Part shown: piece after piece, positions 33,132 to 41,905 of the stretch
How positions within the stretch are numbered: position 1 is the first letter of the stretch
Layout of the letters: every line of letters starts with the position of its first letter
DNA from: Dryocola clanedunensis_A
GTDB taxonomy: Bacteria; Pseudomonadota; Gammaproteobacteria; Enterobacterales; Enterobacteriaceae
DNA length: 64,000 bases
Assembly (NCBI GenBank): GCA_038405435.1
Contig: JBBYHZ010000004.1
Direction: 5' to 3' (one strand)
Notes under the pieces: generated by a model
Database searches by the model: none
The model's input: only the letters and a program-made list of their open reading frames with translations
Told to the model about the DNA's origin: nothing
Made by a program: the position numbers and the translations under genes

Positions 33132-34283
33132 ATGGTGCAAAGTAAGAACTGGACGCCGGAACTAGAGGGGCTGCGGGGTTTCGCCTCGCTGTGGGTACTT
33201 CTTGGGCATATTTGTCTGCTAACGCAGTGCCGTATCCCTCTGCTTTACGATCCGGGAATGGGGGTCGATCTTTTTATCTTATTGTCCGGCTATCTGATGG
33301 CAAAAAATTATCAGGACAGGGCTGAAAGGGAGCCGTGGAATAGCGTAAACACGTGGCGAATGTTTTGGTTAAGACGCTTTTTCAGAATCGCCCCGCTCTA
33401 TTATTTACTGCTGTTTGTAGCGCTATTATTTGGCGCCTGGTTTGGGGAAATGCGCGACATGATAGCCAGCGCCTGGCCCACCACGGCGACGCTAAGCAGC
33501 CGCTATGCCGACCACAGCCTGATGAATATTTTGAGCCATCTGACGTTCGTGTTTGGCTTTATCCCGGAGTATTCGTACCGCACGGTATTACCGGACTGGA
33601 GCATCGGCCTGGAGATGCAGTACTACCTTATATTCCCGTTCATCATGCTGATTATTATGCGTTTTGGCTTTGCCATCAGCGCCGTGATGCTGATGCTGCT
33701 CTGCCTGGCGGCCCGCTGGCTGCTGCCTGACTATTTCAACGCCTTCCCGATGCCGTCGATGATCCTGATTAAACTCCCCATGTTTATCGCCGGGATGCTG
33801 ATTTCACAGGCGATTCGCCACGGGCAAATCCGCTATATGGGCCTTGCGCTGCTGGCCCCGGTTGTTGCCTGGCAAATGCGCATCGCCGAAAATCACCTGC
33901 GCCTGATAATGGAATGCCTGCTTATTGCCGGTATGACCGGCCTGCTCTGGCGGCCAAAAAAGCGTACGCGCCTTACTGAACTCTTTACTTACCCACGCCA
34001 TATTCTGACCCGGCCAGTTAGCCTGTTTTTAGGCGACGTCTCTTATTCCGTCTATCTGCTGCACCTGATGATCGTCATCCCGGTGATTGGCCTGCTGGTC
34101 CAGTACACAGCCTTCAGTCACCTGCCCTCTTTCGTGCGCTTTATGGCAGTGACCTGCATCTGCATGCCGGTGACGTACCTGATTGCCTGCGGCCTGTACC
34201 ATAAAGTGGAGAAGCCGGGCATTGCGCTTGGCAAACGGGTGACTGGCGTCCCGGCGGCACAGCCCCAGCGCGAGATATCCTGA
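33132..34283 (+). CDS. Acyltransferase family 3 membrane protein
   Basis: A 383-residue polytopic protein with about ten membrane helices. The opening WTPELEGLRGFASLWVLLGH has the family-3 signature Glu/Arg and His, and the RRFFRIAPLYY motif follows near residue 85. Such proteins add acetyl or other acyl groups to surface sugars. The ATG at 33132 follows AGGG and begins this domain; the frame is open upstream but has no good start. E. coli has dacD and sbcB adjacent here, so this gene is an addition. It might modify O-antigen or peptidoglycan, but the target is unknown. Confidence 0.88.
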   Translation: MVQSKNWTPELEGLRGFASLWVLLGHICLLTQCRIPLLYDPGMGVDLFILLSGYLMAKNYQDRAEREPWNSVNTWRMFWLRRFFRIAPLYYLLLFVALLFGAWFGEMRDMIASAWPTTATLSSRYADHSLMNILSHLTFVFGFIPEYSYRTVLPDWSIGLEMQYYLIFPFIMLIIMRFGFAISAVMLMLLCLAARWLLPDYFNAFPMPSMILIKLPMFIAGMLISQAIRHGQIRYMGLALLAPVVAWQMRIAENHLRLIMECLLIAGMTGLLWRPKKRTRLTELFTYPRHILTRPVSLFLGDVSYSVYLLHLMIVIPVIGLLVQYTAFSHLPSFVRFMAVTCICMPVTYLIACGLYHKVEKPGIALGKRVTGVPAAQPQREIS

Positions 34284-34316
34284 ACACGGGCCTGCTTCTG
34301 ATGCGTTAACAAATGA

Positions 34317-34355
34317 GTTACCATTGAGCCAGACTTTCATCAGCTTAATGGTAAC
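34317..34355. repeat. Inverted repeat spanning the sbcB start codon
   Basis: GTTACCATT and AATGGTAAC are a perfect 9-base pair with a 21-base spacer. The right arm contains the likely sbcB ATG (34348). In mRNA it could mask the start site. Confidence 0.4.
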
Positions 34356-35787
34356 TTCCGTGTCTGAAACCGTAGCGCTACCTACCTTCCTTTTTCATGA
34401 CTATGAAACCTTCGGCAAAAGCCCCTCCCTTGACCGTCCTGCGCAGTTTGCGGCCATTCGCACTGACGACCAGTTCAACGTCATCGGCGAGCCGGAGGTT
34501 TTTTACTGCAGGCCTGCGGATGACTATCTGCCGCAGCCGGAAGCGGTAATGATCACCGGCATCACGCCTCAGGTCGCGCTGGCGAGAGGTGAAAACGAAG
34601 CCGCGTTCGCGAAACGCATTCACGACATTTTAACCGTGCCAAAAACCTGCGTAGTGGGCTATAACAACGTTCGTTTTGATGATGAAGTCACCCGCAATAT
34701 CTTTTACCGTAACTTTTACGATCCCTACGCCTGGGCCTGGCAGAACGACAATTCCCGCTGGGACCTGCTGGACGTCATGCGGGCCTGCTACGCGCTGCGC
34801 CCGGAAGGTATCGTCTGGCCCGAAAACGAAGACGGGCTGCCGAGCTTCCGTCTGGAACATCTGACCAAAGCCAACGGCATTGAACACGCTAACGCCCACG
34901 ATGCAATGTCAGACGTCTACGCGACCATCGCGATGGCGCAGCTGGTCAGAACGCGTCAGCCCCGCCTGTTTGAATACCTTTACAGCCATCGCTCTAAGCA
35001 GAAGCTGACCACGCTGATTGATATCCCACAGATGAAGCCGCTGGTGCACGTTTCCGGTATGTTTGGCGCGTGGCGCGGTAATACGAGCTGGATTGCCCCT
35101 CTGGCATGGCATCCTGAAAACCGCAACGCGGTGATTATGGTCGATCTTGCAGGGGACATCTCTCCGCTGCTGGAACTGGATGCTGATGCGCTGCGCGAGC
35201 GGCTGTATACGCCGAAGGCAGCGCTTGGCGATGCGTCAGCGGTGCCCATCAAGCTCGTTCATCTGAATAAATGCCCTGTGCTGGCGGTGGCCAACACGCT
35301 GCGCGCGGAAGATGCGGAACGCCTGGGGATTGACCGCCAGCAGTGCCTGAACAACCTTAAACTGCTGCGCGAACACCCCGGAGTGCGCGAGAAAGCCGTG
35401 GCGATTTTTGCCGAAGCCGAGCCGTTTGTGCCCTCCGATAACGTGGATGCGCAAATCTACAACGGTTTCTTCAGCGATGCCGATCGCGCCGCCATGCGCA
35501 TCGTGCTGCAAACCGAGCCGCAGAACCTTGCCGCGCTGGACATTACCTTCGTCGATAAGCGCATTGATAAGCTGCTGTTCAACTACCGGGCCCGTAACTT
35601 CCCCGGCACGCTGGATGAAGCGGAGCAGCAGCGCTGGTTAGCCCATCGCCAGGACATTCTTTCTCAGGAAGCATTGCAGGCCTACGCTCTCGAGCTGGAA
35701 GCGCTCTATAACCTGCACGAAGGGGATAAAGAGAAGACGGCGTTGCTCAAAGCGCTGTTTGAGTACGCGCAGTTTTTAGTGAATTAA
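34348..35787 (+). CDS. sbcB: Exonuclease I (SbcB)
   Basis: A 479-residue 3'-5' single-strand DNA exonuclease used in recombination and mismatch repair. The DEDDh motifs are visible: FHDYETFG near residue 15, GYNNVRFDDEV near 100, and the His-Asp pair in NAHDAMSDVYAT near 180; SH3-like and helical domains follow. The start is not well marked. ATG 34348 is preferred, but GTG 34360 and TTG 34324 are in frame and no strong ribosome site is visible. Confidence 0.95.
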   Translation: MVTSVSETVALPTFLFHDYETFGKSPSLDRPAQFAAIRTDDQFNVIGEPEVFYCRPADDYLPQPEAVMITGITPQVALARGENEAAFAKRIHDILTVPKTCVVGYNNVRFDDEVTRNIFYRNFYDPYAWAWQNDNSRWDLLDVMRACYALRPEGIVWPENEDGLPSFRLEHLTKANGIEHANAHDAMSDVYATIAMAQLVRTRQPRLFEYLYSHRSKQKLTTLIDIPQMKPLVHVSGMFGAWRGNTSWIAPLAWHPENRNAVIMVDLAGDISPLLELDADALRERLYTPKAALGDASAVPIKLVHLNKCPVLAVANTLRAEDAERLGIDRQQCLNNLKLLREHPGVREKAVAIFAEAEPFVPSDNVDAQIYNGFFSDADRAAMRIVLQTEPQNLAALDITFVDKRIDKLLFNYRARNFPGTLDEAEQQRWLAHRQDILSQEALQAYALELEALYNLHEGDKEKTALLKALFEYAQFLVN

Positions 35788-35798
35788 AGACAAAAAAA

Positions 35799-35822
35799 TG
35801 GCTCCCGCAGGAGCCATTTTTA
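35799..35822. terminator. Bidirectional terminator between sbcB and plaP
   Basis: ATGGCTCC/GGAGCCAT stem with a CGCA loop and A/T runs on both sides, between two convergent genes. Confidence 0.92.
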
Positions 35823-35832
35823 TTCGCCGTCG

Positions 35833-37197
35833 CTATGCGACGTCTTCATTGTACTGAGGAACCGGGTTACGGAAGCTGCGGGTCACGCAGGCCACATACA
35901 CCAGGCCAATACCCGCCCAGATCAGACCCAGAATCATCGAGCTCTCTTCCAGGTTAATCCACAGCGCGCCTACGGTCAGCGCACCGCAGATTGGCAGCAC
36001 CAGATAGTTGATGTGCTCTTTAAGCGATTTGTTGCGCTTCTCGCGGATCCAGAACTGGGAGATGACCGACAGGTTAACGAAGGTGAACGCCACCAGCGCA
36101 CCGAAGTTAATCAGCGCGGTCGCGGTCACCAGGTCGAAGTCGATGGCCATCAGCGCAATCGCACCAACCAGCAGAACGTTCAGCGCCGGGGTACGCCATT
36201 TCGGATGGATATAGCCGAAGAAGCGGTTCGGGAACACGCCGTCACGACCCATCACGTACATCAGGCGGGAAACGCCGGTGTGCGCCGCCATACCGGAAGC
36301 CAGCACGGTGATAGTAGAGAAGATCAGTGCGCCAACCTGGAAGGCTTTACCCGCTACGTACAGCATAATTTCCGGCTGGGACGCATCAGGATCTTTGAAG
36401 CGTGAGATGTCCGGGAAATAGAGCTGCAGGAAGTAGGTAGACAAGATAAAGATCAAGCCGCCAATCAGCGCGGTCAGGAAGATAGCGCGAGGAATAACAC
36501 GCTCTGCGTCTTTAGTCTCTTCCGACAGGTTGCTGATGCCGTCAAAGCCGGTAAAGGAGAAGCACAGGATGGTCGCACCCGTGATCATCGGCACCACATG
36601 GGCGTTTTCAGACCAGAATGGCTTAGTGCTGCTGAGCGTTGCGGCACCTTCGCCCCCGGCAACGCCGGAGATAACCATGCCCATGATCACGGCGATCAGC
36701 ACGATTTGCAGCACCACGATGACGCTGTTGAAGTTGGCCACGGTTTTCACGCTGCGCAGGTTGGAAACGGTCATAAAACCAACCAGCACGATGACGAATA
36801 TCCACGAAGGAATTTCAGGCACCAGCGCTTCGAAATAGATTTTAGCCAGCAGGATGTTGATCATCGGCGCGAACAGGTAGTCGAGCAGGGATGACCAGCC
36901 CACCATAAAACCGATAAACGGGTTAAATGATTTCTGAGCGTAGGTATAGGCGGAGCCAGCTGACGGGAAGCGTTTTACCAGCTTTCCATAGCTTAACGCG
37001 GTGAACAGAATGGCCACCAGCGCAAAGGCGTATGCTGTCGGAACATGACCGTCGGTCAGGCCGGAAACAATGCCGAAAGTATCAAACAAGGTCATTGGCT
37101 GCATGTAGGCGAGGCCCATCATCACAACCGGAACCAGCGTCAGAGTTTTACGCAACCCTGGGCGTGAATTTGCACCTGCGGTGACGTTAAGCGACAT
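35833..37197 (-). CDS. plaP: Putrescine importer PlaP
   Basis: A 454-residue APC-superfamily transporter with about twelve membrane helices. The beginning LRKTLTLVPVVMMGLAYMQPMTLFDTFG and FTGFDGISNLSEETKDAERVIPRAI are characteristic of YeeF/PlaP, a low-affinity proton-driven putrescine importer linked to surface motility in E. coli. The ATG at 37197 matches the E. coli start; the frame extends upstream without a better site. A GABA-transaminase-type gene is directly upstream on the same strand. Confidence 0.93.
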   Translation of the reverse strand: MSLNVTAGANSRPGLRKTLTLVPVVMMGLAYMQPMTLFDTFGIVSGLTDGHVPTAYAFALVAILFTALSYGKLVKRFPSAGSAYTYAQKSFNPFIGFMVGWSSLLDYLFAPMINILLAKIYFEALVPEIPSWIFVIVLVGFMTVSNLRSVKTVANFNSVIVVLQIVLIAVIMGMVISGVAGGEGAATLSSTKPFWSENAHVVPMITGATILCFSFTGFDGISNLSEETKDAERVIPRAIFLTALIGGLIFILSTYFLQLYFPDISRFKDPDASQPEIMLYVAGKAFQVGALIFSTITVLASGMAAHTGVSRLMYVMGRDGVFPNRFFGYIHPKWRTPALNVLLVGAIALMAIDFDLVTATALINFGALVAFTFVNLSVISQFWIREKRNKSLKEHINYLVLPICGALTVGALWINLEESSMILGLIWAGIGLVYVACVTRSFRNPVPQYNEDVA

Positions 37198-37363
37198 GGT
37201 TGATTCCCCAAACGGCGAATGCCTGCGCAAAAGCAAAAAGCTGCCCCATCTTAATTTCCTCGGCGACACGACTGTCGTTTTTTAAAAGCTAGTATCTATC
37301 CGGTACGAAGCCCGGCCTCTTGGTTTTTTTGGCGGATGCCTGTTTGACTGCTTGAACTCAATG

Positions 37364-37399
37364 CAAAAAAATAACCGACGCGTTTAACGTCGGTTTTTT
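37364..37399 (-). terminator. Terminator of the aminotransferase gene
   Basis: Stem CCGACG/CGTCGG with a 7-base loop. A T-run follows on the minus strand and the plus strand has T's too. It separates the aminotransferase from plaP. Confidence 0.85.
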
Positions 37400-37403
37400 A
37401 ATC

Positions 37404-38702
37404 TCATTTAGTGAGGCGCGTATTTTGCACCAATTCGAGGCAGGATGACAAGATGTTGAGGCCTTGATTCACAATTTCTTTTTCGGCGGTTAATGGCACT
37501 AAAAACCTGATGACATTTCCGCGTACGCCGCATGACAAAAGCACAAGGCCCTGGCGGCCCGCTTCCTGCACCAGCGCTGCGGTTAGCTCCTTGTCCGGAC
37601 GGTGGCTGTCCCGCCCCTCTACCAGCTCCATGGCGATCATTGCGCCGTATCCACGGACGTCACCAATACAGTCAAATTTCTCTGCCATCTGGCGTAATCG
37701 CGAGGTGATTTGCTCGCCAATATCCTGGGCGCGCTCGTTTAGCTTCTCTTCCCTGATAATGTCCGTCACCGCCAGCGCCGCAGCAATGGCGACAGGTGAA
37801 CCGGCATAGGTGCCGCCCAGCCCGCCGGGCAGCGCTTTATCGAACAGAGATTTCTTGCCAACCAGAGCGGAAAGCGGGAAGCCGCCCGCCAGGCTTTTCG
37901 CCATGGTAATCAGGTCAGGTTCCACTTCGCTGTGCTCGATGGCGAACGTTTTGCCGGTGCGGCAGAAGCCGCTCTGGATTTCATCGGCAATCAGCACAAT
38001 CCCGTGCTTATCGCACAGGGCGCGGAGCTGCTTCATAAACTGGGGTGACGCCGCGTAAAAGCCCCCTTCTCCCTGCACCGGCTCAATAATAATCGCCGCC
38101 ACTTCTTCCGGAGAAACATCCGCTGCAAAAATCCCCGCCAGCGAAGCCAGCGCCTGGGTATCCGTCACGCCGAGATAGGCCGCCGGATAAGGGGCATGAT
38201 AGATGCCTGCCGGGAACGGACCGTATCCTTTCTTATAGGGCTGAACCTTGCCGGTCAGCGCCATGCCCAGCAGGGTTCGACCGTGGAACGCACCGCGAAA
38301 CGCAATCACCGCCGAACGCCCGGTGGCAATGCGCGCCACCTTGATCGCATTTTCTACGGCTTCCGCCCCGGTAGTCAGAAATAGCGTCTGGCAGGGCTCG
38401 CTGATGGGCGCCAGTTCGTTCAGACGTTCCGCCAGCTCGATATAATTCCCGTAAGGCGTGACCTGGAAACAAGGATGGGTAAACTGCTCCAGCTGCTGGC
38501 GAACCGCTTCGATGACCGCCGGATGGTTATGTCCGGTATTCAGAACGGCGATGCCCGACGCAAAATCGATGTAACGCTTTCCCTCGACGTCCCACAGTTC
38601 AGCGTTCTTTGCTTTCTCTATATAGACAGGCAGTGAGTTACCGACGCCGTGCGGGACGGCCTGCTCACGCCGCAACTGCCACTGCTGATTGGTTTGCTTC
38701 AT
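37404..38702 (-). CDS. 4-aminobutyrate transaminase family protein (GabT/PuuE-like)
   Basis: A 432-residue class-III PLP aminotransferase. FASGIAVLNTGHNHPAVIEAV, TTGAEAVENAIKVARIATGR, and the PLP-lysine motif MAKSLAGGFPLSALVG (Lys near 272) match GabT and PuuE, and GGLGGTYAGSPVA is typical. It would convert GABA and 2-oxoglutarate to succinate semialdehyde and glutamate. Proximity to the putrescine importer PlaP fits putrescine catabolism through GABA. E. coli has no such gene at this place, so it is either a third paralogue or a moved copy. Confidence 0.87.
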   Translation of the reverse strand: MKQTNQQWQLRREQAVPHGVGNSLPVYIEKAKNAELWDVEGKRYIDFASGIAVLNTGHNHPAVIEAVRQQLEQFTHPCFQVTPYGNYIELAERLNELAPISEPCQTLFLTTGAEAVENAIKVARIATGRSAVIAFRGAFHGRTLLGMALTGKVQPYKKGYGPFPAGIYHAPYPAAYLGVTDTQALASLAGIFAADVSPEEVAAIIIEPVQGEGGFYAASPQFMKQLRALCDKHGIVLIADEIQSGFCRTGKTFAIEHSEVEPDLITMAKSLAGGFPLSALVGKKSLFDKALPGGLGGTYAGSPVAIAAALAVTDIIREEKLNERAQDIGEQITSRLRQMAEKFDCIGDVRGYGAMIAMELVEGRDSHRPDKELTAALVQEAGRQGLVLLSCGVRGNVIRFLVPLTAEKEIVNQGLNILSSCLELVQNTRLTK

Positions 38703-38827
38703 ACGGACTCCTTGCGCACAAAAAACCTCTGCAAAACAACGCAGAGGAGAAAATTAAACGCGAAGACATTGTCAGAAGATATATCGATCCACTTTTAACA
38801 ATAGATGTCCGTCCAGGGGTCCGCCAC

Positions 38828-39754
38828 TCACCCGGAAGCATTATTTTGCGCGGTGCCGTAGACGGTGGCGATCTCCGGGCTGGCAACGATTTGCTCCCGC
38901 CACCACTCGCTGGCAAGCCCGGCTGTTTGTTCGTTCCAGCCTATCCAGACCGGTACAAACGGCACGTGGGAGACAATCTGTTTTTCCACCAGCACGCCGC
39001 TCTCGATAAACCGCTGCGCCATGTAGCGAGGCATGTAGCCGCAGCCGATCCCGCTGATTTGCAGCTCAAGTTTGGTTTTGAAATCAAAGACCGTTATGGC
39101 TTCCTGGTCTTCGAGCAGGTGCATCGCGCGGGAAGGTTCAAGACGAGAAGTGTCGCCCACAACCACAGCCCTGCTGCGTTTGATTATTCGGCGGGTGAGC
39201 GGCTCTTCCGCTTCGGCGAGAGGGTGATGAGGAGCGACGACAAAGACAATTTCCAGCTGACCCAGCAGCGTAAAGCCAAAGCCGCTTAACGAGGGCGGGT
39301 CGCTCATTGCGCCGACGATAATATCGGCCCTCCCCTCGGTCAGCGCTTCCCAGGAGCCGCCCAGCACGCCGTTAATGAATTTCAGCCGCGTCACGCTGTA
39401 GCTTTTATAAAACGCCTCGATAAGCGGCGTCAGCAGCGAAAACGGAAAGGAGTCATCGACGCCGATCACCAGCTCGTTTTCCCAGCCCTGATGAAGCTTA
39501 ATCGCCTGCTGCTCCAGCTCGCGAACGGTATGCAGCACTTCACGGCCCTTTTCCAGCAGCAGTTGTCCGGTGCGGGTGAAGCGGGCGCGGTGCCCCGTCC
39601 GGTCGAGGATTTGAATGTTGAGATCGTTTTCGAGCTTCTGAACGGTGTAGCTGAGCGCGGAGGGTGTTTTAAAGAGCTTCGTTGCCGCCGCAGCAAAGCT
39701 CCCTTCTTTATCCAGGGCGTCGAGAATAATCAGTACATCCAGCAATGGTTTCAT
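38828..39754 (-). CDS. yeeY: LysR-family regulator YeeY
   Basis: A 308-residue LysR regulator starting MKPLLDVLIILDALDKEGSFAAAA with the helix-turn-helix near 18-37 and effector domain to the end. Sequence and place beside yeeZ match E. coli YeeY, whose targets are not established. The ATG at 39754 is preferred over an in-frame start at 39778. It follows yeeZ by 38 bases. The aminotransferase gene lies downstream, 125 bases on, so it is a possible target. Confidence 0.9.
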   Translation of the reverse strand: MKPLLDVLIILDALDKEGSFAAAATKLFKTPSALSYTVQKLENDLNIQILDRTGHRARFTRTGQLLLEKGREVLHTVRELEQQAIKLHQGWENELVIGVDDSFPFSLLTPLIEAFYKSYSVTRLKFINGVLGGSWEALTEGRADIIVGAMSDPPSLSGFGFTLLGQLEIVFVVAPHHPLAEAEEPLTRRIIKRSRAVVVGDTSRLEPSRAMHLLEDQEAITVFDFKTKLELQISGIGCGYMPRYMAQRFIESGVLVEKQIVSHVPFVPVWIGWNEQTAGLASEWWREQIVASPEIATVYGTAQNNASG

Positions 39755-39792
39755 ACTCGCCTCGACGATAACGAGCAATGCCCCCCGCTGCG

Positions 39793-40620
39793 CTATTGCA
39801 TAGGCATCACTAAAGGATTTGGATACTGGTATTCAAATCCGAGTTCATTGCAAATTCGGCTGCCGTCCACCAGCTTTCCGCGTCCTGAAGCCTGCTGCGG
39901 GCGGAAACCTGGTACGGCCAGACCCAGCTGGCGCGCCATCTGCGAATAAAATTCTTCGCGTGACGGATGATCGGGTGCACATAAATTATAGATGTGTCCG
40001 CCCTTCGGAGCCTGCAACAACAGCGTAATTGCTGAAATTACGTCCTCCAGGTGGACCAGGTTGACGCCGTGACCGCCGTTGGCCACGTCGGCTTTGCCAG
40101 CCAGGAAACGACCCGGGTGGCGTTCAGGCCCCACCAGCCCCGCCAGGCGCAGAATATCAACAGAGGTGCCGGGCAGATCGTGCAGCCACTGTTCCAGCTC
40201 TTTAAGCACGCGGCCGCTGGCGGTAACCGGGTTAAGAGGAGAGCTCTCTTTTACCGTTCCTTCTTCATCGCCGTAGACCGACGTTGAGCTGGTAAAGATA
40301 ATGCGCGGGATCTGGTGCGCCAGCGCGCTGTCCACGATTTCCTGCACGGCCTGACGATAATAATCGTCGCCCTCTCCGGTCCGGCGGGCAGGAAGCGTAA
40401 TCACCAGCGCATCGGCGTTCAGTAACGCATCCAGATCGTCGCTTTCGCAGACCAGCTCCGGAGTCAGCTCAAGCTGATAACCGTCGATGCCGCACATGCG
40501 GGCGGCCTCCACGCCGTCCAGCGTCGTTTTGCTGCCGGTAACCTGCCAGCCCCGCGCTGATAATGACAGCCCTAACGGCATTCCCAGCCATCCCAACCCG
40601 ACAATCGCAACCTTTTTCAT
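39793..40620 (-). CDS. yeeZ: NAD-dependent epimerase-like protein YeeZ
   Basis: A 275-residue Rossmann-fold protein of the extended SDR group. The nucleotide motif GLGWLGMPLG is at 8-17, and TSSTSVYGDEEG near 110-120 gives the Ser/Tyr of the active site. The substrate is unknown. It is divergent from the his operon and probably shares a transcript with yeeY. Position next to hisL matches E. coli. Confidence 0.92.
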   Translation of the reverse strand: MKKVAIVGLGWLGMPLGLSLSARGWQVTGSKTTLDGVEAARMCGIDGYQLELTPELVCESDDLDALLNADALVITLPARRTGEGDDYYRQAVQEIVDSALAHQIPRIIFTSSTSVYGDEEGTVKESSPLNPVTASGRVLKELEQWLHDLPGTSVDILRLAGLVGPERHPGRFLAGKADVANGGHGVNLVHLEDVISAITLLLQAPKGGHIYNLCAPDHPSREEFYSQMARQLGLAVPGFRPQQASGRGKLVDGSRICNELGFEYQYPNPLVMPMQ

Positions 40621-40749
40621 GCCTTATCTCCTGGCGTGCAGCATATTCATCTGCGCTATTTTTCTGCCCTTGATTAAGGCTACGCCAGGATAGCGGAACT
40701 GACAATTACCATGGCTAAACATAATATTAACCCAGAAGGAAAAAAGCCC

Positions 40750-40779
40750 TTGCGCTCGGTGCTGCATCTGGTTTACGTT
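40750..40779 (+). promoter_or_regulatory. Predicted his operon promoter
   Basis: TTGCGC (40750-40755), an 18-base spacer and TACGTT (40774-40779) resemble the arrangement of the E. coli his promoter. Transcription would start about 30 bases before hisL. Confidence 0.6.
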
Positions 40780-40817
40780 AAAAGCACACCATGAATAACC
40801 ATTCATACGAGAATTTT

Positions 40818-40868
40818 ATGACACGCGTTCAGACTGCAAGCCACCATCATCACCATCATCCTGACTAG
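40818..40868 (+). CDS. hisL: his operon leader peptide
   Basis: A 16-codon frame encoding MTRVQTASHHHHHHPD with six consecutive His codons. Ribosome stalling at these codons when charged tRNA-His is scarce favours the antiterminator and lets transcription proceed into hisG. E. coli has seven His codons; six is a small difference. The attenuator hairpin follows at 40932-40967. Confidence 0.97.
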   Translation: MTRVQTASHHHHHHPD

Positions 40869-40931
40869 TCTTTCAGGCGATGTGTGCTGGAAGATGAAAA
40901 GATCTTCCAGTGGCGCATAAACGTGTGAATA

Positions 40932-40967
40932 AGCCCCCGGAAGATTTCTTCCGGGGGCTTTTTTTTG
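40932..40967 (+). terminator. his attenuator
   Basis: A strong stem AGCCCCCGGAAG/CTTCCGGGGGCT with an ATTT loop and eight T's, 64 bases after hisL and 35 bases before hisG: the regulated terminator of the his leader. Confidence 0.97.
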
Positions 40968-41001
40968 GACGTCAGACAGGAATTGATAAGGGGTATCACC
41001 A

Positions 41002-41901
41002 ATGTTAGATAACAAACGTTTACGCATAGCTATGCAGAAATCTGGCCGTTTAAGCGATGATTCACGCGAATTACTGGCGCGCTGCGGCATTAAAATCAAC
41101 CTGCACACCCAGCGCCTTATCGCCCTGGCCGAGAACATGCCGATTGATATTCTGCGCGTGCGTGATGACGATATTCCGGGCCTGGTGATGGACGGCGTTG
41201 TCGACCTGGGCATTATTGGTGAAAACGTCCTTGAAGAAGAGCTGCTGAACCGTCGCGCTCAGGGCGAAGACCCGCGCTATTTCACCCTGCGTCGTCTGGA
41301 CTTCGGCGGCTGCCGCTTCTCGCTGGCGGTATCCGTTGACGAACCCTGGGATGGCCCTGCCTCCCTTAACGGCAAACGTATCGCTACCTCTTACCCGCAC
41401 ATTCTGAAGCGCTACCTTGATGAGAAAGGCGTGCAGTTCAAATCCTGCCTGCTGAACGGCTCCGTTGAAGTTGCGCCGCGCGCTGGCCTTGCCGACGCGA
41501 TCTGCGATCTGGTCTCTACGGGTGCCACGCTTGAAGCCAACGGCCTGCGCGAAGTGGAAGTTATCTACCGTTCTAAAGCCTGCCTTATTCAGCGCGACGG
41601 CGAAATGTCGACTGAAAAACAGCAGCTTATCGACAAGCTGATGACCCGCATCCAGGGCGTCATTCAGGCCCGCGAATCCAAATACATCATGATGCACGCG
41701 CCGAGCGAGCGTCTGGACGAAATTATCTCCCTGCTGCCCGGCGCCGAGCGCCCGACCATTCTGCCGCTGGCGGGTGACCAGCAGCGGGTTGCCATGCACA
41801 TGGTGAGCAGCGAAACGCTGTTCTGGGAAACCATGGAGAAGCTGAAAGCGCTGGGCGCGAGCTCCATCCTGGTGCTGCCAATTGAGAAGATGATGGAGTA
41901 A
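41002..41901 (+). CDS. hisG: ATP phosphoribosyltransferase HisG
   Basis: A 299-residue enzyme of the long HisG form, catalysing the first committed step of histidine synthesis (ATP + PRPP). It carries the C-terminal regulatory domain that binds histidine for feedback control. The PRPP loop is in DLVSTGATLEANGL (about 170-182). Length equals E. coli HisG. hisD follows after four bases. Confidence 0.98.
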   Translation: MLDNKRLRIAMQKSGRLSDDSRELLARCGIKINLHTQRLIALAENMPIDILRVRDDDIPGLVMDGVVDLGIIGENVLEEELLNRRAQGEDPRYFTLRRLDFGGCRFSLAVSVDEPWDGPASLNGKRIATSYPHILKRYLDEKGVQFKSCLLNGSVEVAPRAGLADAICDLVSTGATLEANGLREVEVIYRSKACLIQRDGEMSTEKQQLIDKLMTRIQGVIQARESKYIMMHAPSERLDEIISLLPGAERPTILPLAGDQQRVAMHMVSSETLFWETMEKLKALGASSILVLPIEKMME

Positions 41902-41905
41902 GCCC

